Source: Apiospora phragmitis (taxonomy: Eukaryota > Ascomycota > Sordariomycetes > Amphisphaeriales > Apiosporaceae). Taken from it: a stretch of DNA of 64,000 bases. The notes beneath the pieces are model-generated. The model saw only the letters and a program-made list of their open reading frames with translations, had not been told where the DNA came from and searched no databases. This document shows, in pieces, positions 1 to 11,245 of this stretch (its first letter is position 1; every line of letters begins with the position of its first letter). A program made the translations under genes and the position numbers. The DNA lies in contig JAQQWL010000002.1 of NCBI GenBank assembly GCA_038363925.1, positions 1,364,001 to 1,428,000 of the forward strand, written 5' to 3'.

Positions 1-645
1 AGTGTGGTAATTGGATGGTATGTTAACCCTTAAACCTCTCTAACTCCGCCTTGCCCATACATGGTCACTAACAAATTATCCAGGTCGGTGTCAAGCGCCT
101 CATCTCTATGAGCAAGGCGACCCCTTAGTCCAAGCGAACGTGAATAGTATTTCTTCATTATTAGTCCGATACACACATCAGATGGAGAGGTAGCGCTCCG
201 ATTCCATTGGAGTAAACTGTAGAAAAAGCGAGGCTCCGTCCAGAGCAACAACTAGAAATGATTTGATTTTACGCGACGCGGATTCATGATAGTGCACGTG
301 TCGTATGCAAAGCTGTTGGCAGCGTTCCAACTATACTGTCTTCCGTAAGTTTTGACTTTTTTATCAACTTCACGCTCATGATACAGATCGGGGCTTTGAG
401 GTCAACGGGTGACACAAGATATCTTGACGGTTCCATAGAGGGCAAGTACAAGGCAGAGTAGTTTGTTTCAATTGGCCATGGCCATGAAAACCAAAATGCA
501 TAGGTAAGCTACCTACATGTAGTCATTTCCTTTTCATTGAGAAGGGAGTCGCATCGAGCAATCAGGAAGATTCCCTGAATCAGTATTTCCACTCAACTCG
601 CAAGGCAAGGCACCCCATTGGTGGGGCCGGTAGGGTCCAGGATAT
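1..645. other. Intergenic, no gene recognised
   Basis: I see no convincing coding region here. The only open stretch (minus strand, 30-251) begins with TTG, is short and has no recognisable motif. The segment is downstream of the minus-strand gene that ends at 646, so its right part probably holds that gene's 3' UTR. Confidence 0.5.
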
Positions 646-1399
646 TCATCTGCCACGGTTGTGACGTTCCCAATCTCCGCTGAGCAATTTTCTCTTGACG
701 GCGCGTTTGACCTCTTCTAGATTCTCTACGCACAAGTCCACGTATTCCTGGGGCTCTAAAGGGGCTCGGATATCGCTAGTGGATACTTGAGGCTTTCCAT
801 CCTGCTCCGGCGACCACGCCTCAATCCTGCCCGCATTGTAGAGATACTTCTGTACCAAGAAGGCGAGGACTACGCAGTTTTGTTTCTCGTAGTGCTTGGC
901 GACGAAGTGTCCTGTGACAACGATTTCACGAGCCAATGCCTCTGGGTCGCTGGCTGCCAATTCTCTTGAAGCAGAGCTTAGTTCCTTGTCCTGGAGAGGT
1001 ATTGTATTAGTGATCGTGTGAAGGATAATGATAACTCGAAAGGAAGTGGGTCTCAAGGGAATGAACGATACTTACATCCTCGCTCGGGTAATTTGGGGCT
1101 CTGCCGTTAGCTGTACGCTGGACCTTGTTGGGTCGTCCGTTCTCGCTATCTTCGGAGTCTGGAGATGTACGCTTCATTGCTGCAAGGCTGTCGAGCCCGG
1201 TAAGTCCTTGGTGGTAGATGGTGGGAACCGTGGGCTTGCGGCTGCTGTCCCAAGAGGAGAAGACATCGGTGAGGAGCTCGTCTCGCGTGAACGTGAATGG
1301 AACGAGGTGGGTGTACTTTGCAACGAGGTCATCTATTGCCTCCTTCTGGTGAGCGGACAGTGCTGCCCAGGCGTCGTGGGCTGCCCAGCTTAAGGGCAT
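646..1399 (-). CDS. Small conserved-type hypothetical protein, two exons
   Basis: I do not recognise this protein. The start is ATG at 1399. Exon 1 is 1399-1076 and exon 2 is 990-646, joined by a phase-0 intron with donor GTAAGTATCG and acceptor CTCCAG, giving about 222 aa. The upstream open frame to 1528 begins at GTG and is probably 5' UTR. The N-terminal 50 residues look like a small helical module (WAALSAHQKEAIDDLV, then DVFSSW). A basic/acidic linker follows (KRTSPDSEDSENGRPNKVQR, possibly nuclear), then a helical C-terminal half with the pattern FVAKHYEKQNCVVLAFLVQKYL. No signal peptide or membrane segment is visible. The degenerate copy at 1815-2232 starts the same way and lies in the same orientation, so the pair looks like an old tandem duplication. 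The exon model is well supported; the function is unknown. Confidence 0.7.
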
Positions 1400-1814
1400 T
1401 GCGGAAGAAAGCTGACGATGTCTCGGGTTTGTTTGAGGGGTGGGAATGGGAGAGAAAGAAGTTTGGGGCTGGAAGTGGAAGAGGATACGTTCGGCGAGAA
1501 AAGGTGTAATGTTTCCAAGGCAAGGCACATCACATTACATGGTAGGTTATTAAAATTGGGGCGGCTGCTTCGTTCATTGTAAAATTGATATTCACCATCA
1601 CTTCACGTCTGTTTGACCTGCTCGCTTTGGAAGGGACAATAGGAGTACGCAATCGTAAAGTACCTAGTTAATAAATTGCTTACAAACCATAAGAGCTCAT
1701 CAGGTAAACTTCTGTGCATTAGAATAGAACCACTGTTTGTCCTTTTGCGCAACTATGAATTTGTCATTGGACTGGTTTCTAGGGGAGTTGCCCATTTCTG
1801 CACTGCACACATGT
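1400..1814. other. Intergenic spacer between the tandem relatives
   Basis: Upstream region of the 646-1399 gene. It is moderately AT-rich from 1540 onward. I see no separate gene and no clear TATA box or repeat. Confidence 0.4.
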
Positions 1815-2232
1815 TTATAAGTACTCATTGCGCCGCTTCAAGATATTTACAACCTTCTGCAGGTGTCCTGGGTCGTTAGCCTTGTGTGGTCCATTGGAAC
1901 AGGAGAAAGATCCTGTCGTAAAGCATGTTCCTCGAAGTCTGTTGATGGTGCTGCTCTTGCTTTTGCCGCTGGAGCTGCTGCTGGATATGGTGGTGCCGGA
2001 ACCGGAAGTGAAGCTGGAGCTCATATGGTTCTCGTTCTATGTGCTAACAGCCCTGCTTCGTCCGGGGGTACCAGTCACGAAAGAATCCCTCGACGATCCT
2101 CCTGTGGAATTTGTACTAGCCGAGCATCAAATGTGTGTTAACGATACGGTAGTGCGTGGACACGAACTCGACGATGGTGTCTCGGTGCTGTGCAGACAAG
2201 CCGCACCACGGGCTGTTGCTGGAAATGGGCAT
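1815..2232 (-). pseudogene. Degenerate tandem relative of the 646-1399 gene
   Basis: An ATG at 2232 opens a short frame, MPISSNSPWCGLSAQHRDTI, which lines up with the N-terminus of the neighbouring gene (MPLSWAAHDAWAALSAHQKE). Both have W-x-x-LSA followed by a similar helix. Reading on in the same frame, a TAG interrupts the alignment, then GFFRDWYPR resembles the neighbour's DVFSSWDSSRK, then another stop. A second open frame (2024-1815) contains KANDPGHLQKVV, which resembles AASDPEALAREIV of the neighbour. The parts are in the right order, but no GT-AG intron I could find joins them in phase. I therefore call it a decayed or mis-sequenced duplicate. An unusual but functional spliced gene remains possible. 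Confidence 0.4.
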
Positions 2233-2725
2233 TCTGTAGGTGGTGGTTATGTGTTCTGATGGCTGGTGTGCCTGGTGAGTAGATGTGAAAAGGGGGTTCA
2301 TAACCTGAGCTGTAGATTTGCATCGCCTATAACATCAAAAGATTCCTCGGCATTATAAAAACAGGAGTAAATCATCACAATCGTATGATGTGTTGTACCG
2401 TGGACTCCCAAATCTTTCCTGATTTTCATGTCCAGGGTCATTTCCCGATTACCACATATTGAATTAATGTAATATAAATAAACCTTGTTAAAACGAACTT
2501 TAGTCTAATATCACAATTCGCGACTGGTTGGTCATGTCCGGTGGCACAACGAAGTTGGATTAGTGCTATATGTATATACAGCTTTAGTTCTAGACAGATG
2601 AGATAAAGCCGAGGGCCAGATATCTACCACATGCCTCATCTGATACCTCGGGATGAGCACCGCCCATGGTAACCATGACAGAGCTCTCGGGCCTCATATA
2701 TGCAGTGATATTCTATTAGTCCTTG
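2233..2725. other. Intergenic, AT-rich
   Basis: Holds the 3' flank of the tyrosinase gene. The core around 2340-2520 is AT-rich. No gene, repeat or RNA is recognised. Confidence 0.4.
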
Positions 2726-4223
2726 CTACCCGTAGACGTAGCAGAAAGGCCCACTCATCGTATCGATCAACTCCCTCACAGCTCGCTTGGGGTTCATGGG
2801 CGAGAAGTCGAGCGTGTCGTCGAGCGTCACATTACGGCTCGCTGGCATATTCAACATGGTTCCCGTGCCGGCGATGCCCTATTTTGATAGATGTGTTAGT
2901 CAGATGTATCGCTATTACTGAGGGGACAAAACCACGTCAACTTACCTGTCTCTTCTCCCAATCCAAGTTCTGCCACACAAAGTACAGCCGGTCGATCTGC
3001 CCGTGGTGCAAGTAAAATCCGGGCTCCAGCGGACTGAAGTAGAAGTCGCCGCCGGGGTCGCCACCAATGGTGAAGTGCCCGCCGCCGTGGACCGCCATGC
3101 CGAGCCCGCTGGCCTGCTTGTAGCGGAAGTCGCCCTGCAAGAGGGCCTGGAAGATCTCGACGTCGGTGCCGTCGCGCACCGTCAGCGTCGTGTTGCCGAG
3201 CGAGGCCCACTTGGCGCAGATGTCCGAGTTCAGGTCGCGCTTGATGCAGCGCGGGTTGTAGCCCAAGGGGTTGGCCGCGCCGATGGGGCCCAGGTTGACC
3301 GTGTAGTTGGCGAAGGGCCCCTTCTTGATGCAGCCGCCGCCGGTGCCGGGCTTGACGCCGAAGAAGGACATCGGGTTCGGTTTGTTGGCGATGAACTCGC
3401 CGTTGCCGCCCAAGGAGGTCTCGGATCCGTCCCAGAGCGGCGACTTGTCCAAGTCGTCGCAGTCAAGCCCCCACTCCCAGTATGGGATCGTTCCTGTTGA
3501 GAGGGTGAGACTTATGTTAGTGCTCCATGTTGTCGGTTCGAGTGGAGGTTACTTGAGTGATTCAATGCGTACCTGTGTAACCGCACTGATCTTCGAGTCG
3601 CTGCTCGTAGGTTCTCAAGAAGTATCGGTGGAAAGTCAAGAAGGTAGCCTATGGCCGTCAGAACTGTAGTGCTCGGGATGCTGAACCCCTTTAGTCCTTA
3701 TAGGCGACGGAACTGACCGAGTTGTGGACGTATGGGGTGAAGGCCACATGCAGGACAGCGAAGTCGTCAAATGCCGATCTACATCACATCACATCAGTTA
3801 GGTGACCTCAGGGGTTGATGACAACCACCAATGCACTTACTTGGCCCCCTCCACATTCGGAAAGACGCTTGGCTTCTGCATCAGACACTCGACCGCCTTC
3901 CGGTATGCAGTGCGTTCCTCGCCCGGTATTTTTCTCCTGCAGCTCGGGTCAACGGGGGAGAGTCCAGTCGAGCATATGATGATGCGAGCCCCTGGACTTA
4001 CCATTCTTTTCGGACCTTCACGTTGTCCTTGGTGCAGCCCGTGTCACTCTGGCCCAGTCTAGTCATGGCATTTTCGAAGGCGGTCTTGCTGTAATCGGCC
4101 AGGAGCTTGCCGGAATCAACATCGGCTTGAGAGACCTCTTGAATGGCGGAGAGGTACTGCGATGGCTTGGCCCAGCAGCAGCAGAGCTGCCGGGAGCAGC
4201 GCGATGTTCCCGAGAGACTTCAT
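2726..4223 (-). CDS. Secreted tyrosinase (type-3 copper monophenol/diphenol oxidase), frame broken near N-terminus
   Basis: Tyrosinases oxidise monophenols and diphenols to o-quinones using two copper ions, as in melanisation and phenolic turnover. Exons: 4223-4002, 3936-3841, 3778-3718, 3648-3573, 3493-2946, 2878-2726 (about 384 aa). The junctions are GT-AG and in phase. The CuA site spans exons 3-4: LHVAF, TPYVHN, then FLTFHRYF and YWEWG. CuB is in exon 5: VHGGGHFTIGG, then PGFYLHHGQIDRLYFVWQ. The region between has extra Cys and Asn-glycosylation sites. A good signal peptide starts at ATG 4223 (MKSLGNIALLPAALLLLGQ), but the mature sequence (YLSAIQEVSQ) reads one base out of phase with it. 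Either there is one extra base around 4155-4175, or the gene is a recent pseudogene. An ATG inside exon 1 could start a non-secreted form. The protein is short, ending at FCYVYG without the long C-terminal cap of latent plant or mushroom enzymes. Confidence 0.88.
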
Positions 4224-4324
4224 GGCGGGCGGTCAAGGTGTCGTGGCTAGGAGAGAAGAATGCAATCTAGCTTGCCCATCACCTTCAGGCTCGGAGGCTC
4301 CATTGCCAGAGACAAGGGACTTCC

Positions 4325-4331
4325 TTATATA
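4325..4331 (-). promoter_or_regulatory. TATA box of the tyrosinase gene
   Basis: TATATAA on the minus strand, about 102-108 bases before the tyrosinase ATG. The position and sequence suit a core promoter. The assignment is inference. Confidence 0.45.
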
Positions 4332-4558
4332 GCCCTTCCTATCCCCATAACCCGGAGCACCCAGGGAAAAGCTCTTGCGCGGCGACTGTCGAAGTCCCGG
4401 GTCGGGGCAGGTTCGGCAGATGCATGCACTCTAAAAGCTTTATATATTCCAGCCTTGGCGTCGGATACGCCAAATGCGGAATTCGACCTCGTCGCTGACC
4501 ACGTCCCGGGTGGAATTGGATATGCACCCCGGACTTGTGGCAGCACGCGCAGTCCCTC

Positions 4559-4576
4559 AATCAATCTAGATTGATT
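4559..4576. repeat. Perfect 18-bp palindrome in the tyrosinase upstream region
   Basis: AATCAATCTAGATTGATT reads identically on both strands. It is flanked by CCTC and GAGG, which extend the symmetry with one unpaired base. It lies about 340 bases before the tyrosinase start and contains two inverted ATCAAT half-sites, so it could bind a dimeric regulator. No known factor is assigned. Confidence 0.6.
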
Positions 4577-6987
4577 AGAGGGGGGGTCGTTACCTTCGAG
4601 ATGTCACCGGTTGGCATGCGGGCCACAGCCAATGGCAGCTCGACGGTGACATTTGCCGCGGCAGGCCGTATATATTCGTTCACTGTAGGATCCGTTCACT
4701 TGGCATCGGCCTCAATTCGTTTCTGCATCTTTTTACGCAAGGTCCTTCACACCCACGTTCAATGAGAGTGGCCCAGGCAAAAGTCCCATGGGCAATGCTG
4801 TGTGTCTCTTGCCGGCAGAGGAACCGGCTGCTGTCCAGCTCGAGCTTGGTGCCGGTTTTCCATGAAATTGATGAGAGCTCGCTTATTAACTTGCTCACTG
4901 TGTAGGTCGTTACTACTGGGTTAGGTAACTTCATCGGTCCCTATTGAGCCGGCTTTAACCATGACTGTTCGGGTTTCTGGGAGATGGAGTGCCTCAGTGC
5001 AAAAACACACCCATGGAAAAGAAATGACCTGGTCACAGATTGTGGTCCAGCATTTTGGCTTAGGCATAAAACGCATGTTTTCAGTAAGTATACCAAGAGG
5101 CATATACTACTATAGCGAGAGTCGACAGGGTCGAGTTCTGGTTCAGCCAACACGCGGTATGCCTCTCTGAACGATTTATTAGGTGTGGTTAATTGAAGTA
5201 ACAAACATTGAACGCCTCCCGCTGTCGGCAGTCGGGCCCATGCCAGCATGGTTGGCTGTGGCTTGCAGGTGGCGGGTGTGCTGGGCCACGCTAACCTCAC
5301 CTCACAAAAACAAATTCTCCGATTGCCCAGACTCGATGTACACAGATGGGAATTTATCCATATCAAGAACTGCGGACTTTTCCATGCGAATCACGGCGAT
5401 CAATAGGCGCAGGAAGCCTACCTATGTGTGGGATGAAAACCAACAACGAATGACCGTCACCTGAAATCATGCAGGAACCGGCAAAGGGAGCAAAGAGATT
5501 GAGGTGCCGCCTTCAATTACGCGGGTGGCGCACCTAAGAGACGACGCCAGGGGGGCGTGGCGGCCGCCGTCTGTTTCTGGACTATGCACGTGACCTGCAG
5601 GCGTAGGTGGTTTGCTTCGTAATGTCGGCCCACGAGGATGGATGGCTTCAAGTTATTTCCAGGTTTACATGCAGTCGTTGTTGCCTTTGCCTGACTCAGG
5701 AGTTTTCATCGAATTGGCAATTGGCGCGTGTTGCTGAGGAGTCGGGGCCACTTGATGCGACCTGGCTTGCGTGGCCCCCTTTGCTGCAATCAAAGAACAG
5801 AAAGGAAGCAGTTGGCAGGCCGTCGCAGGACATCAAGCAAGCACTGCCTGGCGCCTTGATGCCTTCTTACGAATACATACGCATCTAAGGTGTTTGTTTC
5901 TATTAATAACGGCCCGGAGTATTACACAGTGGGCCATAATGCTCGTAAATATGTCCAACCAACAGTTTGGTCCTACGACGTACATACAGCGGCCTGACTC
6001 AGGGAACAAGCGTCAGACTGTTTGTTTATATGGACATACACGTATATTCTCCAGCTTCCCAGAAGCTTCCTCGGCCCGCTTCTGTGTATGCATAGGGTAT
6101 CTCTAACTATATCGACATTCTAAGCTTCGGTCGTTCAATAGGCTTTCGGAAGTACTTATGACTGAGTTGAACCATCACTCCATCAATGTCCTCTCTTCCG
6201 TCGGATGACGGGTCCCCACGTCTCCCTTTTCCAGCCCGTATGTATATCGCAATCTCCTCCGCATGAGACACCAACAAACAACATCTCTCTCCTGAAAGGA
6301 TATTCAGGAGACACCGTCTTTTGTGTATGTAAGGATACATCCGGATACATTATCCTTTATTGACTGGCTGTTGCCAAGCCGAGGGCAATATTATATGCAC
6401 GTCTGGTGAAGAAGTTCGAGACCATCTTACGTACCTACATATATATATGCAGCCGAAAAACAGTGTCTCGTATCGTTGCTACATATAAATTTGTTAATGT
6501 ATTATTGAATTGATTTGCACATGTTCCATACGTTTTACTTCTACTTGTCGAAGTGTATCACGCAGTTTAATTAGGTATTCTTCCAACATCTCACACCAAC
6601 ATGGATGACCAGAGGTCTAGGCCATAGATTTACAATTCCATAACGTAAACACGGGAATGCCTAAGCTAGCAAGAGGTCCTAGAGAGGCAAATCGTATTAC
6701 AATGTGGTCATGCGCACAGCGAGGAGATCTTGGCGGTCGTACCAATGACGAGAGAGCACTAGTTGTCAGAAAAAGATTCGTTGTTATTTATGTACAAGTA
6801 ATCATTATGTTATGCAAGGTGATGGTGTGTTCACTCCTGACAAAAAGGTAAGGCGTAGATGACGACCTTCCGAAATTCCATGCGCCCGAAGTTGACTAAA
6901 CGGAGACCTGCGTCCCCTCTCTGGGTATTTTGGGTACATTTTGCTTTCTTCCTGTAGTGACGCGCATTTCATGTCGTGATTATGACA

Positions 6988-7464
6988 TCATGCTACTTGA
7001 AACTCGATCTCGTTACACTGCCGCGTGAGGAATTTACATGAGGGCAGCAATGCCGGCAGCGGCGAAGAGACCACCGACGAAGGGGTGGCCGCGGGGGCGG
7101 CGTTGGGGGTAGAGGTGGATGAGGACTCTACGACGGCGGTACCGCCCTGGGTCTTGGTGGTCTTGCCATCACCGGTCGGGGTGGACTGGGACGCGGAGCC
7201 GCTCATGCTGCCGGACTGGCTGGCAGAGGCAGTGACGACAACAGCGCTGGTGACGGTGGTGGAAGCGCTCTCGGTGGCCGAGGCGGAGCCGCCGCCAACG
7301 ATGGAGGAAGCACCGCTGGCGATGGTGCTACCGACACCACCGGCACCGGCAGTGGCAGTGCTGACGACGCTGCCGACGGCAGAAGTGGCGTCAGAGAGGA
7401 CGGAGCTGGCGAGCTGGGCGTTGGCACCAGCGGCCAGGGCGAGGACGGTCATGGAGAACTGCAT
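6988..7464 (-). CDS. Ser/Thr/Ala-rich secreted protein, probably GPI-anchored wall protein; C-terminal frameshift
   Basis: The start ATG at 7464 opens a signal peptide (MQFSMTVLALAAGANAQ) with cleavage after ANA. A low-complexity Ser/Thr/Ala/Gly chain follows (residues about 20-125), typical of O-mannosylated fungal cell-surface proteins. There is no catalytic domain. As written, the frame runs to 6988 and ends in an uncharacteristic tail. Adding one base to the G4 run at 7082-7085 (plus strand) would put the end into FVGGLFAAAGIAALM followed by TAA at 7036-7034. That is a textbook GPI-signal hydrophobic tail and gives a 143-aa product. I read this as a homopolymer under-call. Its role is presumably structural or adhesive at the wall. 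No other family is evident. Confidence 0.75.
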   Translation of the reverse strand: MQFSMTVLALAAGANAQLASSVLSDATSAVGSVVSTATAGAGGVGSTIASGASSIVGGGSASATESASTTVTSAVVVTASASQSGSMSGSASQSTPTGDGKTTKTQGGTAVVESSSTSTPNAAPAATPSSVVSSPLPALLPSCKFLTRQCNEIEFQVA

Positions 7465-9293
7465 CTTGAAGTTGGTTTGTGGTGGTGGTACTACTGAGTG
7501 TAGGTGTTGAGGTTGATGTAGTAGTGGAAGATGAGAAGATCTGAGGTCTTGTTGATGGAAGAAGATTAGGTTGAGTGGAAAGGAGATGGAGTTGTGTGGA
7601 AGTGAGGCCGATGCTGGATATTAAATACTTGATGGCCGCCGTACTCCCAAGCCCTGGCTTTCGTCATCGAACATGGCTGCTCGTGATTAGAGACTGTGCT
7701 AGACAAGCATGAGGCGACCAGTTGTTTGTGAAAGGACCCCATGTCGAGTTTCTCCATTCATCATCCCAGGGAGGGGTGGGAGGGAGGTCCACCCCCCTGG
7801 GATCCACTAGCAACCGCAGCTGGCCAAGAGAGCAGAGAGGAGGCTCTGATGGGGCAGCGCAGCAGTCCGGGCCGCTGCTGAGCCCTTCCCGCTGGCTGGA
7901 TGAGTTTTGAGCCTTGCTCGCCCCAGACCAAACGCGCGTCTCCCCGATTCCGATTGGACTTCATGGCTCGACGTCGATCTCGGTTGCCCCTTCCTACAGC
8001 CATAAGCTACCAAGTAAGGCTACTGCTGAATACCTGAATACGGGGAGGAGGCATTAAGTCGTAGTAAGTAGCATTGCCAAGTCTTCTTCGCCCTTCCCGC
8101 CGTCCTTTTTTACGCAGATGATCGAGGACGGCCAGAGATGGACCGTACGAGCATGGGCTCAATCCCAAACAACTTCTTGCCCTCCTGGCTCAATCTCCTG
8201 CCACTTGGCACCATGTCGCAAGATGCTCAGACTTGATGGTGTTCGCTTACTGTTGTTGGTTTCTGATTTCTGATTTCTGATTCTCGACTGGTCTAATTTG
8301 CGGCCCTACAGTAGCTGCTAGCCACCCAACCGCCACCCGCCAGTTAGCTGTTGGTGGCCTAGAGTGGTCTAGGTGCGGCAGTGCATCTGGCACAACAAAC
8401 AAATAGTTGGTTCCGGGTGTCTTGCATTTGTTCAATGGATTCGCTTTTCGATGACCGCAGGCGCTGTCGGAAATCTGGAGAAAGCATGAGAAAAGCAACG
8501 TCACTCGTCTCCACAAATGGCGGCAGCAAGTATCGGACCAATTGTGGCTGGTAATTCCCGGGCAGCCAGGCCGAGAAGGGCAAGTACTTGTGGGGCCCGA
8601 CTTTTGCCATTGAGTAATGGCATTTCATTTCTTCCGAGCACCAAAACCCATCATGTCACTTCCAGCAGCTCTCTCTCGTCATTTGTCCGTCCTCAGCAAC
8701 CAACCAAGCAGCCAAGCACCAAGAAATGCTCCGGCTCTAGGTTGCTAAGGGGCTAGGGCTGCATGCACGCTGCTAGGAGCTGCCCAGGAAGTTCGGAGTA
8801 GGGGTGTGCCGCATAACCGTTCCCCCAGGTCCTGCACCTGGTCATCCTCGGTTTCGAGTAGCTTATTAGCAGCCTAGGCCTAAGCAAACCTGTTCCTGCA
8901 AAAGCCCTTGGCCGCTTGGCAATGGCCCTTTTCACTCCTGGGCCTCGCTAGGCCCGCCCCCAGAACAGGAACAGAAGGTCTGTCTCCGTGCTCTCAGGCC
9001 CCTTAACTGCTTGGTTGTCATACAGCCCGTCACTTTGTAATGTCTCGCTTGGGTCTAGTTTCTGAGCCAACTAGAAGATTAGGTACCGGTCTAACCCGGT
9101 TAGACGGCCGGCCTAACAACAGATCTGAGATCCAACAGGCAGGTTTTGGTTTCTAATCATGGAAAGAGCTGACATGTCGATCGATGCCATCAACAAGACG
9201 CAAGTGTGGCTCAAGCATTGTGTACGTACATATGAATGGGGAATGTTTCTACTTATATCAAGTGGCTATTTATGTGGATCAAGAGCCTAGCCA
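7465..9293. other. Intergenic, no gene recognised
   Basis: Upstream region of the Ser/Thr-rich gene and 3' flank of the MFS gene. It contains a short direct repeat of TTTCTGA at 8261-8283 and an inverted repeat GTCTAACC-C-GGTTAGAC at 9089-9105. Open stretches are short and lack domains. Confidence 0.45.
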
Positions 9294-11245
9294 TCATTCA
9301 GCTGGTGGCTTGGACCTTAGTAGCAACAGGCGGCGGGAGACGATCCTCGGCCTACTATTGCCATTGCCACCACTATTCTCAAGCTGGTGCTCCGACTCGA
9401 TAGCCTTGTCCATGTCGAAGTGCCTGACGAAGAAGGTGAGGAAGAAGACGACGCCCGAGATTCCCAGGAACACTTGCCACACCCCCAAAAACCCGAACAC
9501 AAACGCGTCCGTCACTTGTTCCCTCCTCATGGGATCATCCCCTTCGCCGCCGGGCAGCCTGTGGAGCCCCTCGGCATAGTTTTCCGCATGGTAGGCGATC
9601 TCGACCGGCAACCCTTCCCAGGCCATCTTCAGCGCCGCCACGTTCTGCCAGGTGGTGCTGCCGACGCAGACCCCGACGGCGCTGCCCAGCTGGCGCACGA
9701 ACCCGTACATGGCGGCCGCGGCCGCCATGTCGCCGGGCTGGGCCATAGCCTGGCACGTGAACGTCTGCGCGTTCAGCACGATGCCGTGCCCGACGCCCAT
9801 GACGATGAGCGCCGCCGCCCAGACGCCCGTCGAGACGCGCGCGTCCCACAGGAGCTCAAGGCCGCACGACAGGGTGACGAGGAACCAGCCGAGCCAGAGG
9901 GCGTAGCGGTAGTTGTTGCAGCGACTGACCAGAGCACCCGTGACGGCGCCGCTGGGGATCACGAACAGCAGGGCCGGCAGCAGGTTGATGCCCGCTCGTA
10001 GCGGTGTCGTCGCCTTGACGGATTGGAAGAAGAAAGGCACATAGTAGTTCTCGCCGTACATCTGTTTCGTGATTTTGTCAACGCCCAGTCTTCCTCCAAC
10101 ACGCAATTAACCGGCAGGGAAAATGATATCGATTGAAATTGTACTGACCACTAAACCCTGCACAAAGCCGCCAAAATAGGCAATGTTTGAGCTCCAGCTG
10201 TAGAATAAGCTGTGCTTGAGCATGGGCTCTTTCACAAAGAAAGCCTCCCAGACGCCGGTGGCAACCAATCCCGCAAAGCCGATTACCAGGGTGGTGGTGA
10301 TCTCCGTACTGCTCCACGCGAACTGGATGCCGGCCGAGGACAGTGCGAACAGGGATAAGGTAAGGCTAGCCGTGAACAGCGCGCCGCCGATCCAGTCGAT
10401 CCTCGCGAGCTTGGCCCGCATGCTCTCGGCGCGGGGCCGGACAGGCAGGAGCCAGGGCGTGGCCAACAAGCCAAACGCGCAGAAGGGGAAGTTGATGCCA
10501 AATATCCAGCGCCACGTCGTGCGCTGGACGATGGCGCCGCCGATCAGGGGCCCTGCCAACAGGCCCGCGGCCCAGCCGAGCGAGATGACGGCCCACCACT
10601 TGGGCCGGTGGCGCAGCGGCACGAGGTCCGTCAGCAGCAGCAGCGAGACCATCCAGATGCCGCCGGCCCCGACCCCTTGGACGGCGCGGCCCGCGAGCAG
10701 GAGGCGCACGCCGCCGGCCGCGCAGCAGAGGGCGCTGCCGAGCGTGAACATGGCGAGCGAGAACAGGAGGCAGGCCGGCCGGCCGAAGATCTCGCTGAGG
10801 CTCGCGACGGGCGGCATGGCCACGGTGGAGGCCAGCAGGTAGGACGTCCCGATCCAGAAACCCTGCGTTGTATCTGCGCCCAGGGCTACGGTCATGGTCT
10901 TTCAGAAAACCAAGTAAAGCCATGCATTAGCATATTGTTCCCATTACTAATGCCACTGCTGCCGGTAATTGTCTGTATAGTACAAACCTTGAGAGCCGTT
11001 ATGATGATGGACGAGTCCAGTGCCACGACCATGTTGATGACCGTAAGAGACAATATGATGTGTAACTCCTGCCTTCCGATCTGCCACTCCGGGACGGCGG
11101 GTTCTTGGGCGACCTGGGCCTCGGTGTCGACTTCCGCTTCATGGCTCGGTTCTCGCGGGCCTGTCGTCGAGTTCGATGATGCGGCTTTCTCAGCGGAGCG
11201 GCTTGCGCGCTCCTCCGCCTCCGGGGTGCTAGGCGTCGCTGCCAT
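9294..11245 (-). CDS. MFS drug:H+ antiporter, 14-TM (DHA2/DHA14 type)
   Basis: Proton-coupled plasma-membrane exporter of small hydrophobic compounds or toxins. Three exons: 11245-10988, 10898-10149, 10061-9294, all phase 0 (591 aa). The second intron uses donor GTCAGT and joins QGLV to MYGENYYVPFFFQ, as in relatives; reading through instead meets a stop after FPAG. A long acidic, Ala/Glu-rich cytosolic N-terminus (about 60 residues) precedes TM1 (IILSLTVINMVVALDSSII). The signatures are GTSYLLASTV, FGRPACLLFSL (motif A region), LAGRAVQGVGAGGI and GPLIGGAI...WRWIFGINFPF, the last being the antiporter motif C and DHA2 loop. The C-terminal loop between the last two TMs is charged, and the tail is basic. 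It stands alone, with no biosynthetic gene beside it, so the substrate is unknown. Confidence 0.9.

Larger units (their letters stand above)
4224..6987. other. 2.8-kb intergenic region, no gene recognised
   Basis: Contains the tyrosinase upstream region (TATA box, 18-bp palindrome). Beyond about 4700 there are only short open stretches, mostly starting at non-ATG codons, with no domain and no splice-linked continuation. The 6360-6660 part is AT-rich. The 3' flank of the 6988-7464 gene is at the right end. Confidence 0.45.

Noticed and set aside
9387..10001. 204-codon plus-strand frame
   Set aside because: Antisense shadow of the MFS transporter exon 3.
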